A stretch of 64,000 nt of DNA. Origin: Actinomadura alba (GTDB lineage Bacteria; Actinomycetota; Actinomycetes; Streptosporangiales; Streptosporangiaceae). How positions within the stretch are numbered: position 1 is the stretch's first letter; each line of letters opens with the position of its first letter. The position numbers and the translations under genes are program-made. Location: assembly GCF_014323705.1 (NCBI RefSeq), contig NZ_JABVEC010000006.1:1-64000 (forward strand), given 5' to 3'. The notes beneath the pieces were generated by a model. That model saw nothing but the letters and a program-made list of their open reading frames with translations. It was not told the DNA's origin and did not search any database. Shown in pieces: positions 24,852 through 33,713 of this stretch.

Positions 24852-27031
24852 GCGGGGAGAACGTGAGCGCCACACCGGCGCCGACCGGCTGGAACACCTG
24901 GGACGTCCGGACCCATACCGGCATGGTCCACCTGCCGTCCGGCCTGCGGGTGCGGTTCGGCCTCCTTACCCCGCACGGCCCGGCCATCGACGAATTCACC
25001 TGGCGCGACGGCCTGGTCCGGCTCGGGCACCACAGCGTGGACGGCGGGTACGCCGAGGTGACGGTGGAGGCGGGCGGCATCCTGCTGCATCTCGTCATGG
25101 CCGGGGGACCGGGCGAGGTCCTGAACGCCCGCGCCGAGGCGTCAGGCACCGCGTCCAGTACCGCGTCCGGCACCGAGGCGTCCGGCACCGTCGTGGTGGC
25201 CGTCGACGGCTGGTCGTCCGAGCGGCCCCGGCCGCTCGATGGCATCCCCGGAGCCGACGAGCCCACCTCTCGGGCCGGCGTCCGCTTCGGCAACCTCACG
25301 TGGAGCGTCGAGGCGTCGGCCGCCGCACGGCACGTCACGTGGGCGGATGGTCTGATGCTGGCGTTCGAGGCCGGAACCGTGGATCTCCGCGTGGCGCCGG
25401 ACGACGTGCCCGGCTCGGTGCGCGACCTCGATGCCGTACTGGCGGCCCGGCGCGTCGACGCGGAGCGGACGAGGTTGCGCTCCGCCGGCCGGCTCGGCGA
25501 TGCCGCCGACGCGCTGACCCGTGCCGTCACCTGGAACACGATCTACGACCCGGGCCTCGGCCGGGTGCTCACCCCGACCTCCCGCGACTTCGTCTCGGCG
25601 GCACGGCGCGGCTTTTACGGCAACTGGGCCCTCCACGCCTGGGACACGTTCTTCACGGGCCTCGCCGCTTCCGTCGTCGACCGTGACTACGCACGTGGCA
25701 TCTTCCGGCAGATCCTTCCGTACATCGACGAAGCGGGCATGATCCCGAACCGGGTGAGCGACGACCGGGGCCGTACCGACGATCGGTCGCAACCCCCGGT
25801 CGGGGCGCTGACCGTGCACAGGGCGTATCTGGCCGGTGGCCTGTCCGACGCCACCCGTGATCGAGCACTGCTCACCGGCGGCTTTCCGGCCCTGCTGGCC
25901 TGGCACGACTGGTGGCCGCGCGCCCGCCGCGGCCCGTACGGGCTGCTCGCCTGGGGGTCGGACCCCATCGAAGGCGACGCCGGATCGGCGACCCTGGACC
26001 GGGCGAAGCGCGAGTCGGGCCTCGACGACTCGCCGATGTACGACACGGCGACGTTCGACCCGGCCGGCCACACGATGGATCTCGCGGACGTCGGGCTGAA
26101 CGCGCTGCACATCGCCGACGCCGAGGCGCTCGCCGCGATCGCCGACCGGCTGGGCGAGGCGGACACGGCCACCCGGCTGCGCGACGAGGCGACCGAAGCG
26201 CGCGGGGCCGCCGGGAAGCTGCTCTGGGACGAGGAACGTGGCGGCTACCGGAACCTGAGCGCCGACGGCCGGCACGACCCGCACGTTTCACCGACCATGC
26301 TCTACCCGCTGCTCGCCGGCATCCCTGACGCCACCCGGGCCGCGGCCGTGGCCGCCGACCTGTTGCGGCCGGAGGTGCTCGGCGGAGATCGCCCGTTGGT
26401 CAGCGTCGCCCGCGACGACCCTGCGTTCGCCGCGACGTACTGGCGCGGACGGATCTGGGCCCCCATGGCCTACCTCGCCGTCGAGGGACTGCGCCGGTAC
26501 GAATTGACCGGGCTGACCCGTCCCGTCGTCGACGCGTTGCTGCGGCTGTTCCTGGCCGAGTGGCAACAGCACAGTCACGTCCGGGAGAACTATCCGGCCG
26601 GCGGCGGCGAGGACCTTCGCGACCTCCGGGCGCGCTCGGACGGACTGATGGCCTGGGGTGGCCTGCTGGCCTATCTCGCGTTCACCGAGCTGGCCGACGC
26701 CCGGCCCGGCGGCTGGCGCTTCGCCCATCCCGGGGAGCCCGCCGAGCTGCGCAATCTTCCGCTCGGCGACGGCCGCCTCGACGTCTGCGCCGCCGACCGG
26801 CTCACCGTCGTGCTGGACGGGCGGGTGCTGCTGGATGCGACGCCCGGCGTCACGGTGAGCGAGTACGTCCGTACGCCGGCCCAGGTCACCGGGCTGGCCA
26901 CCGGCGCCGGCGAGCTGCTCGTCGCCCCGCCGGGGGACGGCGAACCGGTGCGGCTGGCCCTGGACGGCCGACCCCGGCGCTTCGAGATCGGACCTGCGAG
27001 AGACCACCGACGAAAGGGAACCAGCGCGTGA
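24848..27031 (+). CDS. Cytoplasmic GH63/MGH1-like (alpha/alpha)6 glycoside hydrolase
   Basis: The 727-residue protein has an N-terminal beta-sandwich (~1-200) and an (alpha/alpha)6 barrel (~210-620) of the GH63/trehalase-like class. Landmarks are YGNWALHAWDTFFTGLAASVVD, IPNRVSDDRGRTDDRSQPPVG, SGLDDSPMYD, YWRGRIWAPMAYLAVEGL and HVRENYPAGGGED. Acidic catalytic residues are expected in these acid-rich loops. No signal peptide is seen, so it should act on an imported oligosaccharide. It overlaps both neighbours by GTGA. A short region near residues 98-114 is a repeated A-S-G-T tract. Confidence 0.85.
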   Translation: MSGENVSATPAPTGWNTWDVRTHTGMVHLPSGLRVRFGLLTPHGPAIDEFTWRDGLVRLGHHSVDGGYAEVTVEAGGILLHLVMAGGPGEVLNARAEASGTASSTASGTEASGTVVVAVDGWSSERPRPLDGIPGADEPTSRAGVRFGNLTWSVEASAAARHVTWADGLMLAFEAGTVDLRVAPDDVPGSVRDLDAVLAARRVDAERTRLRSAGRLGDAADALTRAVTWNTIYDPGLGRVLTPTSRDFVSAARRGFYGNWALHAWDTFFTGLAASVVDRDYARGIFRQILPYIDEAGMIPNRVSDDRGRTDDRSQPPVGALTVHRAYLAGGLSDATRDRALLTGGFPALLAWHDWWPRARRGPYGLLAWGSDPIEGDAGSATLDRAKRESGLDDSPMYDTATFDPAGHTMDLADVGLNALHIADAEALAAIADRLGEADTATRLRDEATEARGAAGKLLWDEERGGYRNLSADGRHDPHVSPTMLYPLLAGIPDATRAAAVAADLLRPEVLGGDRPLVSVARDDPAFAATYWRGRIWAPMAYLAVEGLRRYELTGLTRPVVDALLRLFLAEWQQHSHVRENYPAGGGEDLRDLRARSDGLMAWGGLLAYLAFTELADARPGGWRFAHPGEPAELRNLPLGDGRLDVCAADRLTVVLDGRVLLDATPGVTVSEYVRTPAQVTGLATGAGELLVAPPGDGEPVRLALDGRPRRFEIGPARDHRRKGTSA

Positions 27032-28659
27032 GCAGTGAGGCGGCAACATCCACCGACATCCTCGTCGTCGGCGGAGGGCTCGGCGGCGTCGCGGCCGCGC
27101 TCGCCGCGCTTCGCAGAGGCAGATCGGTGCTGCTCACCGAGGAGACCGACTGGATCGGCGGCCAGCTCACCAGCCAGGGCGTACCACCGGACGAGCACCC
27201 GTGGATCGAGCAGTTCGGATGCACTCGCAGCTACCGTGAACTGCGCGAGGCCATCCGGAGCTACTACCGGACGTGGTATCCGCTGACCGACGAGGCGCGC
27301 GCTCGTGCGGATCTCAACCCGGGCGAGGGACGGGTCAGCCGACTGTGTCACGAGCCGCGGGTCGCCGCCGCGGTCCTGTCCGCCATGGTGTCGCCGTACG
27401 TCTCGGCCGGGAGGCTGCGCATCTTGTACGGCCACCGGCCGGTCGCCGCCGTCGTCGACGGGGACCGGGTACGCAGCGTGGTCGTCGAGGCGCCCGACGG
27501 CCGTCGGCTCGAGGTGAGCGCGCGGTACGTCCTGGACGCGACGGAGCTGGGGGACGTGCTTCCGCTCGCCGGGGCCGAGTACGTCACGGGCTTCGAGTCG
27601 CGCCACGAGACCGGCGAGCCGAGCGCGCCGGACGAGGCGCAACCGGGGAACATGCAGGCCTTCTCGTGGGTGTTCGCCCTGGATCACCGGGCCGGCGAGG
27701 ACCACACCATCGACCGTCCGGCCGGCTACTCCGCCTGGGCGAGCCACCGGCCGCCGCGCTGGCCGAACCGCCTGCTCAGCCTCAGCGCTCCGGATCCCCG
27801 TACGCTGGAGACCGTCGAGCGCAGCTTCCTGCCGAATGCCGAAGCCGCTCCGAATGCCGAAGCCGCCCCGATCGTCGCCGACCAGAGCAAGGACCCGGGC
27901 GACAAGGAGCTGTGGGTCTTCCGCCGGGTGCTCTCCCAGAAGGTGCTCCGACCGGGGTTCGCCGACAGCGATGTGACGGTCGTGAACTGGCCGATGATCG
28001 ACTACCTGCCCGGGCCGCTCATCGGGGTGAGCGACGAGGAGCGGGACAAGCACCTCGCCGGCGCCCGTGAGCTGAGCCTCAGCATGCTGTACTGGCTCCA
28101 GACGGAGGCGCCGCGCCCGGACGGCGGGACCGGCTGGCCGGGCCTCCGGTTGCGCGGCGACGTCATGGGGACCTCCGACGGGCTGGCCAAGGCGCCGTAC
28201 ATCCGCGAGTCCCGCCGCATCGTGGCTCGCCGGCGGGTCGTCGAGCAGGACCTCTCCTTCGCCGTGCGCGGCGAGCGGGGCGCCGTCGGCTATCCGGATT
28301 CCGTCGGCGTCGGCATGTACCGCATCGACCTGCATCCGTCCACCGGCGGTGACACCTACATCGACGTCGCCAGTTGCCCGTTCCAGATCCCGCTCGGTGC
28401 GCTCATTCCGGTACGGCTGCGCAACCTGCTGCCGGCGGCCAAGAACATCGGCACCACGCACATCACCAACGGCTGCTACCGGCTGCATCCCGTGGAGTGG
28501 AACGTCGGGGAGGTCGCCGGGGCACTGGCGGCCCACTGCCTCGACAAGGGGCTCGAGCCCGGACAGGTGCATGCCGATACCGCCAGGTTGCGTCACTTCC
28601 AGGACGAGTTGGCCGGCGACGGGGTCGAGCTGGCCTGGCCGGAGATCAAGGGGTACTGA
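27028..28659 (+). CDS. FAD-dependent oxidoreductase (FAD_oxidored family)
   Basis: The 543-residue protein starts with an FAD-binding Rossmann motif (VVGGGLGGVAAALAALRRG). It continues with WIGGQLTSQGVPPDEHPWIE, an arrangement typical of the FAD_oxidored family found in carbohydrate-utilisation loci, and ends with NIGTTHITNGCYRLHPVEWNVGE. No signal peptide is present. It probably oxidises a sugar or sugar acid in the cytoplasm before the lyase step. An 18-bp in-frame tandem duplication (27832-27849 and 27850-27867) encodes two copies of P-N-A-E-A-A. Its stop overlaps the next start as TGATG. Confidence 0.88.
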   Translation: MSSEAATSTDILVVGGGLGGVAAALAALRRGRSVLLTEETDWIGGQLTSQGVPPDEHPWIEQFGCTRSYRELREAIRSYYRTWYPLTDEARARADLNPGEGRVSRLCHEPRVAAAVLSAMVSPYVSAGRLRILYGHRPVAAVVDGDRVRSVVVEAPDGRRLEVSARYVLDATELGDVLPLAGAEYVTGFESRHETGEPSAPDEAQPGNMQAFSWVFALDHRAGEDHTIDRPAGYSAWASHRPPRWPNRLLSLSAPDPRTLETVERSFLPNAEAAPNAEAAPIVADQSKDPGDKELWVFRRVLSQKVLRPGFADSDVTVVNWPMIDYLPGPLIGVSDEERDKHLAGARELSLSMLYWLQTEAPRPDGGTGWPGLRLRGDVMGTSDGLAKAPYIRESRRIVARRRVVEQDLSFAVRGERGAVGYPDSVGVGMYRIDLHPSTGGDTYIDVASCPFQIPLGALIPVRLRNLLPAAKNIGTTHITNGCYRLHPVEWNVGEVAGALAAHCLDKGLEPGQVHADTARLRHFQDELAGDGVELAWPEIKGY

Positions 28660-29582
28660 TGGCCACGACCGTCGATGGGCGCAGCCTCTTGCGGGGCGTC
28701 ATGGTCCCGCTCGTCACTCCGATGACCCGGCCCGGGGTGCCCTCCGCCGACCACGCGGCCGGCCTGCTGCGCGCGCTGGCCGGCGCCGGCGTGCACAGCC
28801 TGATGTTGTTCGGCAGCAACGGCGAGGGACCGCTGCTGCCGGCGTCGTCGTTGACGGGCTTCGCCACCGGTGTGGCCGAGCAGTGGCGCGAGCTCACCGG
28901 CGGCCGCCCGGTGCTCGCCACCATCACCGGTGCCGGCACCGGCGAGGCTCTCCACCGGGCGGAGGCGGTGTTGCCGGCCGAGCCGGACGCCGTCGTGCTC
29001 AGCCCGCCCATCTACTACCGCCACCGCGACGACGAGATCGTCGCCCACTACGCCGCGCTGGCCGAGGTGGGCGTGCCGGTGGTCGCGTACAACGTGCCCC
29101 GGTACAGCAACCCGCTGAGTCCGCCGCTGATCGACGAGATCGCCGCGATGCCGCACGTCGTGGGGATGAAGGACAGCTCCAATGACCTTGCGCTGCTCGG
29201 TCACGTCATCGAGGCCGCCCGGCGCCGTCCGGACTTCGGTGTGAGCCAGGGGGCCGAGCGGCAGTTGCTGGCGGGACTCCGGCTCGGCGCCGACGGTGTC
29301 GTGCCCGGCATGGCCAATCTCGCGCCGAGACTCCCGGTCGAGCTCGTCGACGCACATCAGGCCGGGCGCGATGCCGACGCCGAGCGTGCGCAGAAGGTCA
29401 TCGACCAGATGCTGGCACTGCACGACGTCCGCCCCGGAGTCCCGGCGGTCAAGGCCGTGCTCGACGAACGCGGGCTCTGCCCGCCCCATGTCGCGGCACC
29501 GTTCGTCCCATGTACGCCGTCCGAGCGGCGAGCCCTGTCGGCGCTGCTCGGACCTTATGAAGCCCAGCTCCTCCACGCCTGA
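28659..29582 (+). CDS. DapA/NanA-family lyase (dihydrodipicolinate synthase superfamily)
   Basis: The 307-residue TIM-barrel protein has the superfamily landmarks: a pyruvate-carboxylate-binding GSNGE (52-56, for the usual GTTGE), the catalytic tyrosine Tyr144 in AYNVPRY and the Schiff-base lysine Lys171 in VVGMKDSS. Members include N-acetylneuraminate lyase, 2-keto-3-deoxy-sugar-acid aldolases and dehydratases. A biosynthetic DapA role is unlikely in this catabolic operon. The specific substrate is not decided by visible motifs. Confidence 0.9.
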   Translation: MATTVDGRSLLRGVMVPLVTPMTRPGVPSADHAAGLLRALAGAGVHSLMLFGSNGEGPLLPASSLTGFATGVAEQWRELTGGRPVLATITGAGTGEALHRAEAVLPAEPDAVVLSPPIYYRHRDDEIVAHYAALAEVGVPVVAYNVPRYSNPLSPPLIDEIAAMPHVVGMKDSSNDLALLGHVIEAARRRPDFGVSQGAERQLLAGLRLGADGVVPGMANLAPRLPVELVDAHQAGRDADAERAQKVIDQMLALHDVRPGVPAVKAVLDERGLCPPHVAAPFVPCTPSERRALSALLGPYEAQLLHA

Positions 29583-29628
29583 CCCGCCCGTCCGGTCATG
29601 GCCGGCCGTCGACCCCCTGGAGGGAACC

Positions 29629-31785
29629 ATGGCACCACGAACCGACCCGCCCCACCCCGGCTCGCCCGACCCCGGCCCGCACCACCCCGGTCCCTCGCCG
29701 ATCAGCCGGAGGTCGTTCACCCTCGGCGTCGCCGGCGCTTCGGTGACCGCGGCGCTAGGCACTGGCTTGACCGGCGTGGCCGCCGCGGCCCCTGCGGCCC
29801 CCGCGCCGGCCCGCCGCGGCGCGTTCTTCGACGAGACCACGCTGTGGGACTCTCTGGTGGACCCGCTGGAGAACTACCACGTCCACGGTCTCGCCGTTCT
29901 GCCCGACGACACGATCCTTGCCGCCACCGAGGGCCGGTACGAGGTGTGCGACGCCGGGCCGCGTGACCTGCTGATGCGGCGCAGCACGGACGGCGGGGAC
30001 ACCTGGACCGCGACGGAGACGCTCGTGGCGTCGGTGGACGGGCAGTCGTGGGGCAACCCGGCGTTCGTCGTCGACCGGGGGACCGGCGAGGTCTTCCTCT
30101 TCTACATGCTGTCGATCCGGCTGCCGGAGAACACCAGCTGCTCCGGTGACAGCGGGGACCTGTACATGATCTCCAGTGCCGACGGCGGCCGGACGTGGAG
30201 CGAGCCGCGGAGCATGCCCGGGCTGTTCGACCACTTCCCGTACGAGTGGGCGCTGCACGGTCCCGGCCCTGGCCACGGCATCCAGCTGGACAACGGCCGG
30301 CTGCTGCTCAACTGCGCACACCGCCGGGTGATCGTCGGCAACACCGTCGCGCAGCGCTTCTACGGGGTGGCGTCGATCTACAGCGACGACCATGGCGCCA
30401 CCTGGAAGGCGACCGACGAGGTGCCGGTGTCCGTCGATTACCCGATCAACGAGGCTCGGCTCGTACAGCGGGCCGATGGAACCGTCATCGTCAACGGACG
30501 CGCCGCGGCGGGAGGCAACCGGCAGCGAATCGTCGCCGTCAGTGGGGACCGTGGGTCGTCCTGGTCGCAGCCCCGCCTGGACGGCTCCACCGGCACCTTC
30601 AACGCCGTCGACGCCGGCCTGCTGCGCTACACGGGAGGACCGGGCAGCTCGGAGGTCGACCGCATCCTGTTCAGCCGCCCGGACTCTCCGGTACGGACCA
30701 ACATGACGGTCTCGGTCAGCTACGACGAGGCGCACTCGTTCCGCTACAGCCGGGTGATCAACGAGAACCGGTCGTACTACTCCGAACTCGCCCGGCTCTC
30801 CGACGGCACGATCCTTCTCCTGTACGGCTGCGACGGCGACATTCCGAGCTTCCCGCGGCGGGTCGTCATCTGCCGGTTCTCGCTGGAATGGCTCACCGAC
30901 GGCCGCGACGGTCTGTCCCGCGGGCCGGGATACCGGGAGTCCGTCGTCGACCTCGCGGCCGACGCCGCACCGTCGGGCGGAACGGTGGCGGTCACCGCCG
31001 ATCCGCTCGCCCGTGAGGGCGGCCGGGTGACGTTCACGCCGCACGAGGTCGGCGGCCACGTCGAGTACGAATTCGACATCGCCCGCGCCGGGTCGTACGA
31101 ACTGCTCTTGCGTTACTACCGGACGGCCGACGGTGGGCTGGTCACCGTCACACTGGACGGACGCCGGCCACGGACGGCCGTCGTCGACACCACGTCCGCG
31201 CTGGCCGATGGCTACGACATCGCGCAGCTCGGCACGGTCGGGCTGCGCGCTGGGCGGCACACCGTCCGGTTCACCGCGTCCGGGCCGGGGCTGGGCGGCG
31301 GAACGCTGGTCTCGCTCGACTCCCTGAGCCTTGTCAACGCGCGCTCACAGGCCGACGTCCGCAACGAGGTGCTGATCGACAACGACGAACTCGGCTACGA
31401 AGTGCTCAGTGGTGCCTGGTCGGCGGGGACGGGGGTGCCCGGCTACCGCGGCGGAAACTACCGCTCGGCGCCCGCCGGCACGGGCGAGCGAGCGGTCCAG
31501 TGGCGGCCGGTCGTCCCCCACGATGGCGAGTACGAGATCCAGGTCTCCTATACAGCGCACGAGAACCGCGCCGGCAACGCTCCGTACACGATCACCCACG
31601 CCGGTGGCGTCGACGTCGTACGGGTCGACCAGCGGGTTCCGGGGCGGCCGGAGCCCCGCGGCGGCTCGTGGGTGTCGCTCGGCACCTACCGCCTGGCCGA
31701 GGGGCTGGCCACGACGATCAAGCTGAGCAACGACGCGGACGGTGCCATCGTCGCCGATGCCGTCCGGTTGATCCGCATTGACTAG
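29629..31785 (+). CDS. Tat-exported sialidase-fold exo-hydrolase with two accessory domains
   Basis: The 718-residue precursor has a Pro-rich start and a Tat signal (ISRRSFTLGVAGASV). Residues ~60-440 form a six-bladed sialidase fold with Asp-box motifs STDGGDTW, SADGGRTW, SDDHGATW and SGDRGSSW. Then come a beta-sandwich (~450-575, with EYEFDIARAGSYELLLRYY) and a golvesin-like domain (~590-718, ending ADAVRLIRID). True sialidases carry Arg-Ile-Pro near the start; here the aligned position reads Y-H-V-H-G, so the first arginine of the carboxylate-binding triad is missing. It would release a terminal sugar outside the cell. The ATG at 29629 follows GGAGGGA. It ends the operon. Confidence 0.85.
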   Translation: MAPRTDPPHPGSPDPGPHHPGPSPISRRSFTLGVAGASVTAALGTGLTGVAAAAPAAPAPARRGAFFDETTLWDSLVDPLENYHVHGLAVLPDDTILAATEGRYEVCDAGPRDLLMRRSTDGGDTWTATETLVASVDGQSWGNPAFVVDRGTGEVFLFYMLSIRLPENTSCSGDSGDLYMISSADGGRTWSEPRSMPGLFDHFPYEWALHGPGPGHGIQLDNGRLLLNCAHRRVIVGNTVAQRFYGVASIYSDDHGATWKATDEVPVSVDYPINEARLVQRADGTVIVNGRAAAGGNRQRIVAVSGDRGSSWSQPRLDGSTGTFNAVDAGLLRYTGGPGSSEVDRILFSRPDSPVRTNMTVSVSYDEAHSFRYSRVINENRSYYSELARLSDGTILLLYGCDGDIPSFPRRVVICRFSLEWLTDGRDGLSRGPGYRESVVDLAADAAPSGGTVAVTADPLAREGGRVTFTPHEVGGHVEYEFDIARAGSYELLLRYYRTADGGLVTVTLDGRRPRTAVVDTTSALADGYDIAQLGTVGLRAGRHTVRFTASGPGLGGGTLVSLDSLSLVNARSQADVRNEVLIDNDELGYEVLSGAWSAGTGVPGYRGGNYRSAPAGTGERAVQWRPVVPHDGEYEIQVSYTAHENRAGNAPYTITHAGGVDVVRVDQRVPGRPEPRGGSWVSLGTYRLAEGLATTIKLSNDADGAIVADAVRLIRID

Positions 31786-31827
31786 TGCGATGGCCGCGTG
31801 GGCCGAAGATCGGATTGTTCAGTCGGT

Positions 31828-32646
31828 TCACGCCGGCCCAGTGGTGCGGGCGGCGTGCTTCGGGTTCGGGTCGAGCACTTTGCGGGTGACCCGTTCGGCG
31901 ATGGCTGTGACGAGTCGCCGGGACCGGCGGGGGGACAGGTGCGCGGTGAGGGCGTTGGCGAGGCCGGGGGTGACGTAAGGACGGTCGCGATCGAGTGCGC
32001 GCAGGGCAGCGCGGATCACCGGTTCAGGTGTGGTCATGTCCCCGCCCACAGCGGCCCTGCGGGTGCCGATGGTGTCGAAGAACCTGGTTTCGACGGGCCC
32101 GGGGCAAAGGGCTAGGACGCGGATGCCGCGGCGGCGGTACTCCTGGCGCAGGGCGAGGCTGAAGTTCAGCACGAAGGTCTTGGATGCGCTGTAGACGGTG
32201 AAGTAGGGCGATGGTTGAAACGCCGCGGTCGAGGCGACGTTGATCACGGCGCCCGACCCGCGTTCCAGCATGCCTGGTAGTAGCTGGTGGGTGAGGTCGA
32301 CGAGCGCGACGACGTTGACCATCAGCTGGTCGTGATCCCGCTCCCCGGCGATCTCCTCGAAGCGACCGCAGGTGCCGAAGCCGGCGTTGTTGACCAAGAG
32401 GTCGACGGTGAGGCCGCGGGCGGTCAGTTCGTCCCCGATCCGGCGAGCGGCGTCCGGCTCGGCGAGGTCTTGGACGAGAACGTGGGCGCGGATTCCATGG
32501 CCTCCCCGGAGGCGTTCGGCGAGGGCCTCGAGCCGATCTCCGGATCTGGCGGTGAGGATCACGTCGTGTCGGCGGGCGGCGAGCTGCGTGGCGAATTCCG
32601 CGCCGAGGCCTGAGGACGCGCCGGTGACGAGAGCGATGGCGTTCAC
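31828..32646 (-). CDS. Short-chain dehydrogenase/reductase (SDR)
   Basis: The 272-residue enzyme has the classical NAD(P) motif TGASSGLG (residues ~8-15), LLVNNAG, a catalytic serine in NVASTAAF and the YSASK pair, then PGPVETRFF. The ARR sequence after the second strand (LTARSGDRLEAL) suggests NADP preference. The substrate is unknown. The GTG at 32646 is supported by AAGGAGAA nine bases upstream. It is divergent from a TetR regulator across a clear inverted repeat, so it is likely repressed by that protein. Confidence 0.92.
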   Translation of the reverse strand: MNAIALVTGASSGLGAEFATQLAARRHDVILTARSGDRLEALAERLRGGHGIRAHVLVQDLAEPDAARRIGDELTARGLTVDLLVNNAGFGTCGRFEEIAGERDHDQLMVNVVALVDLTHQLLPGMLERGSGAVINVASTAAFQPSPYFTVYSASKTFVLNFSLALRQEYRRRGIRVLALCPGPVETRFFDTIGTRRAAVGGDMTTPEPVIRAALRALDRDRPYVTPGLANALTAHLSPRRSRRLVTAIAERVTRKVLDPNPKHAARTTGPA

Positions 32647-32693
32647 GCTGATGTTCTCCTTGTCGTACGGCCGGGGCCAGTGCCTCGACAACT

Positions 32694-32714
32694 GAGATAG
32701 GACAGTACTATCTC
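32694..32714. promoter_or_regulatory. TetR operator between divergent SDR and TetR genes
   Basis: GAGATAG (32694-32700) and CTATCTC (32708-32714) form a perfect inverted repeat with a seven-base centre, in the AT-rich part of the divergent region. The size and spacing suit a TetR dimer. Confidence 0.6.
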
Positions 32715-32812
32715 GATAAAATATTGCAACAGTGGTGATGCAGTTATCGGATGAGCTGCTGCTTCGTCGTATGCTGAAGCGGATCTCGATCGGGAGGTTG
32801 GATGACCGGACG

Positions 32813-33379
32813 ATGGGACGACCGTTGAGGGCAGATGCGGAGCGCAGCGTGCGTTCGATCCTGGAGGCCGCGGAACGGGTTCTGGCCGAGAACCCGGCCG
32901 CGTCCATGGAGCAGATCGCGGAAGCCTCGAACGTGGCCAGGACGACCGTTCATCGGCGGTTCGCCAGTCGCCAGGCGCTGATCGACGCGCTCGCGGCCTC
33001 GACCGTGGAGCGGCTCGCGCAGGCGATCGAGGACGGCAGGCCGGATACCGCACCGCCGCTCGTCGCCCTGCACCGGATCACGGCCAACGTGCTCCAGTTC
33101 AAAAGTGCCTGGGGGTTCGCGCTCGGGTTGCCGGCCACCGAGGGCAGCGAGGCGACGACGACCCAGGAAGAGATCGCGCGACGCTGCATGGGGCTGCTCG
33201 TCCGGGCACAGGACCAGGGCGTGATCGACTCACAGGCCGACCTCGACTGGGTGCGTCGGGTCTACTACGCACTCATCGGGGAAGCGCTGCACGACAGCCC
33301 CGAAGATGCGGACCCGGACGTCCTCGCAATCAAGATCGTCGACACCCTCCTCCACGGCGCGGGACCGCGCACCCGTTGA
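32813..33379 (+). CDS. TetR-family transcriptional regulator
   Basis: The 188-residue protein has the TetR N-terminal helix-turn-helix (SVRSILEAAERVLAENPAAS, then MEQIAEASNVARTTVHRRFASRQAL) followed by an all-helical ligand domain. The ATG at 32813 matches where relatives begin, but the GGGAGG upstream lies about 16 bases away; in-frame TTG at 32798 or GTG at 32732 are alternatives. It likely represses the divergent SDR. Confidence 0.88.
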   Translation: MGRPLRADAERSVRSILEAAERVLAENPAASMEQIAEASNVARTTVHRRFASRQALIDALAASTVERLAQAIEDGRPDTAPPLVALHRITANVLQFKSAWGFALGLPATEGSEATTTQEEIARRCMGLLVRAQDQGVIDSQADLDWVRRVYYALIGEALHDSPEDADPDVLAIKIVDTLLHGAGPRTR

Positions 33380-33713
33380 AGGCCCGCCGGTAGCGACGGC
33401 GGTGGCGAAGGCGCTCAACACGGTGCTGCCCAGGATGGCCAGATCGAGTCGCGATCTCGGCTCAACACGGACCAGACCTTCGTTGCTCCGTTTTTTACAT
33501 GCTCATGGATTTTTGCGGTGATTAGGCGTGAATAGTGTTAATAGGGTGTGTTCTGGAAGGGCAGATCGGCACAGATAACCCTGGCATGTCCGAACGTTCG
33601 TGGGGCGCCGCGTTCATCCGACGAAGACCCGAGGGATTCGCCGGTTGTGAGATCGACGGGTGACGAGCCCGGGGCGTCACCAGAACCGCCGATCGGCCGG
33701 CGAAGGAATGATT
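33380..33713. other. Intergenic region upstream of the full-length histidine kinase
   Basis: No gene is seen in these 334 bp. The middle (33485-33550) is strongly AT-rich, including CCGTTTTTTAC and GTTAATAGG, and is a likely promoter zone. A GGTGACG/CGTCACC hairpin (33659-33681) lies just before the GAAGGA ribosome binding site of the kinase gene. Confidence 0.5.

Noticed and set aside
26671..28596. A 641-codon open frame opposite the GH63-like and FAD oxidoreductase genes
   Set aside because: The sense strand has clear domains and coupled starts; the antisense translation shows no motif and no ribosome binding site.
28659..29582. Calling the lyase nanA or dapA
   Set aside because: Both keep the Lys and Tyr seen here; the operon lacks other sialic-acid genes and lysine genes, so a symbol would overstate the evidence.
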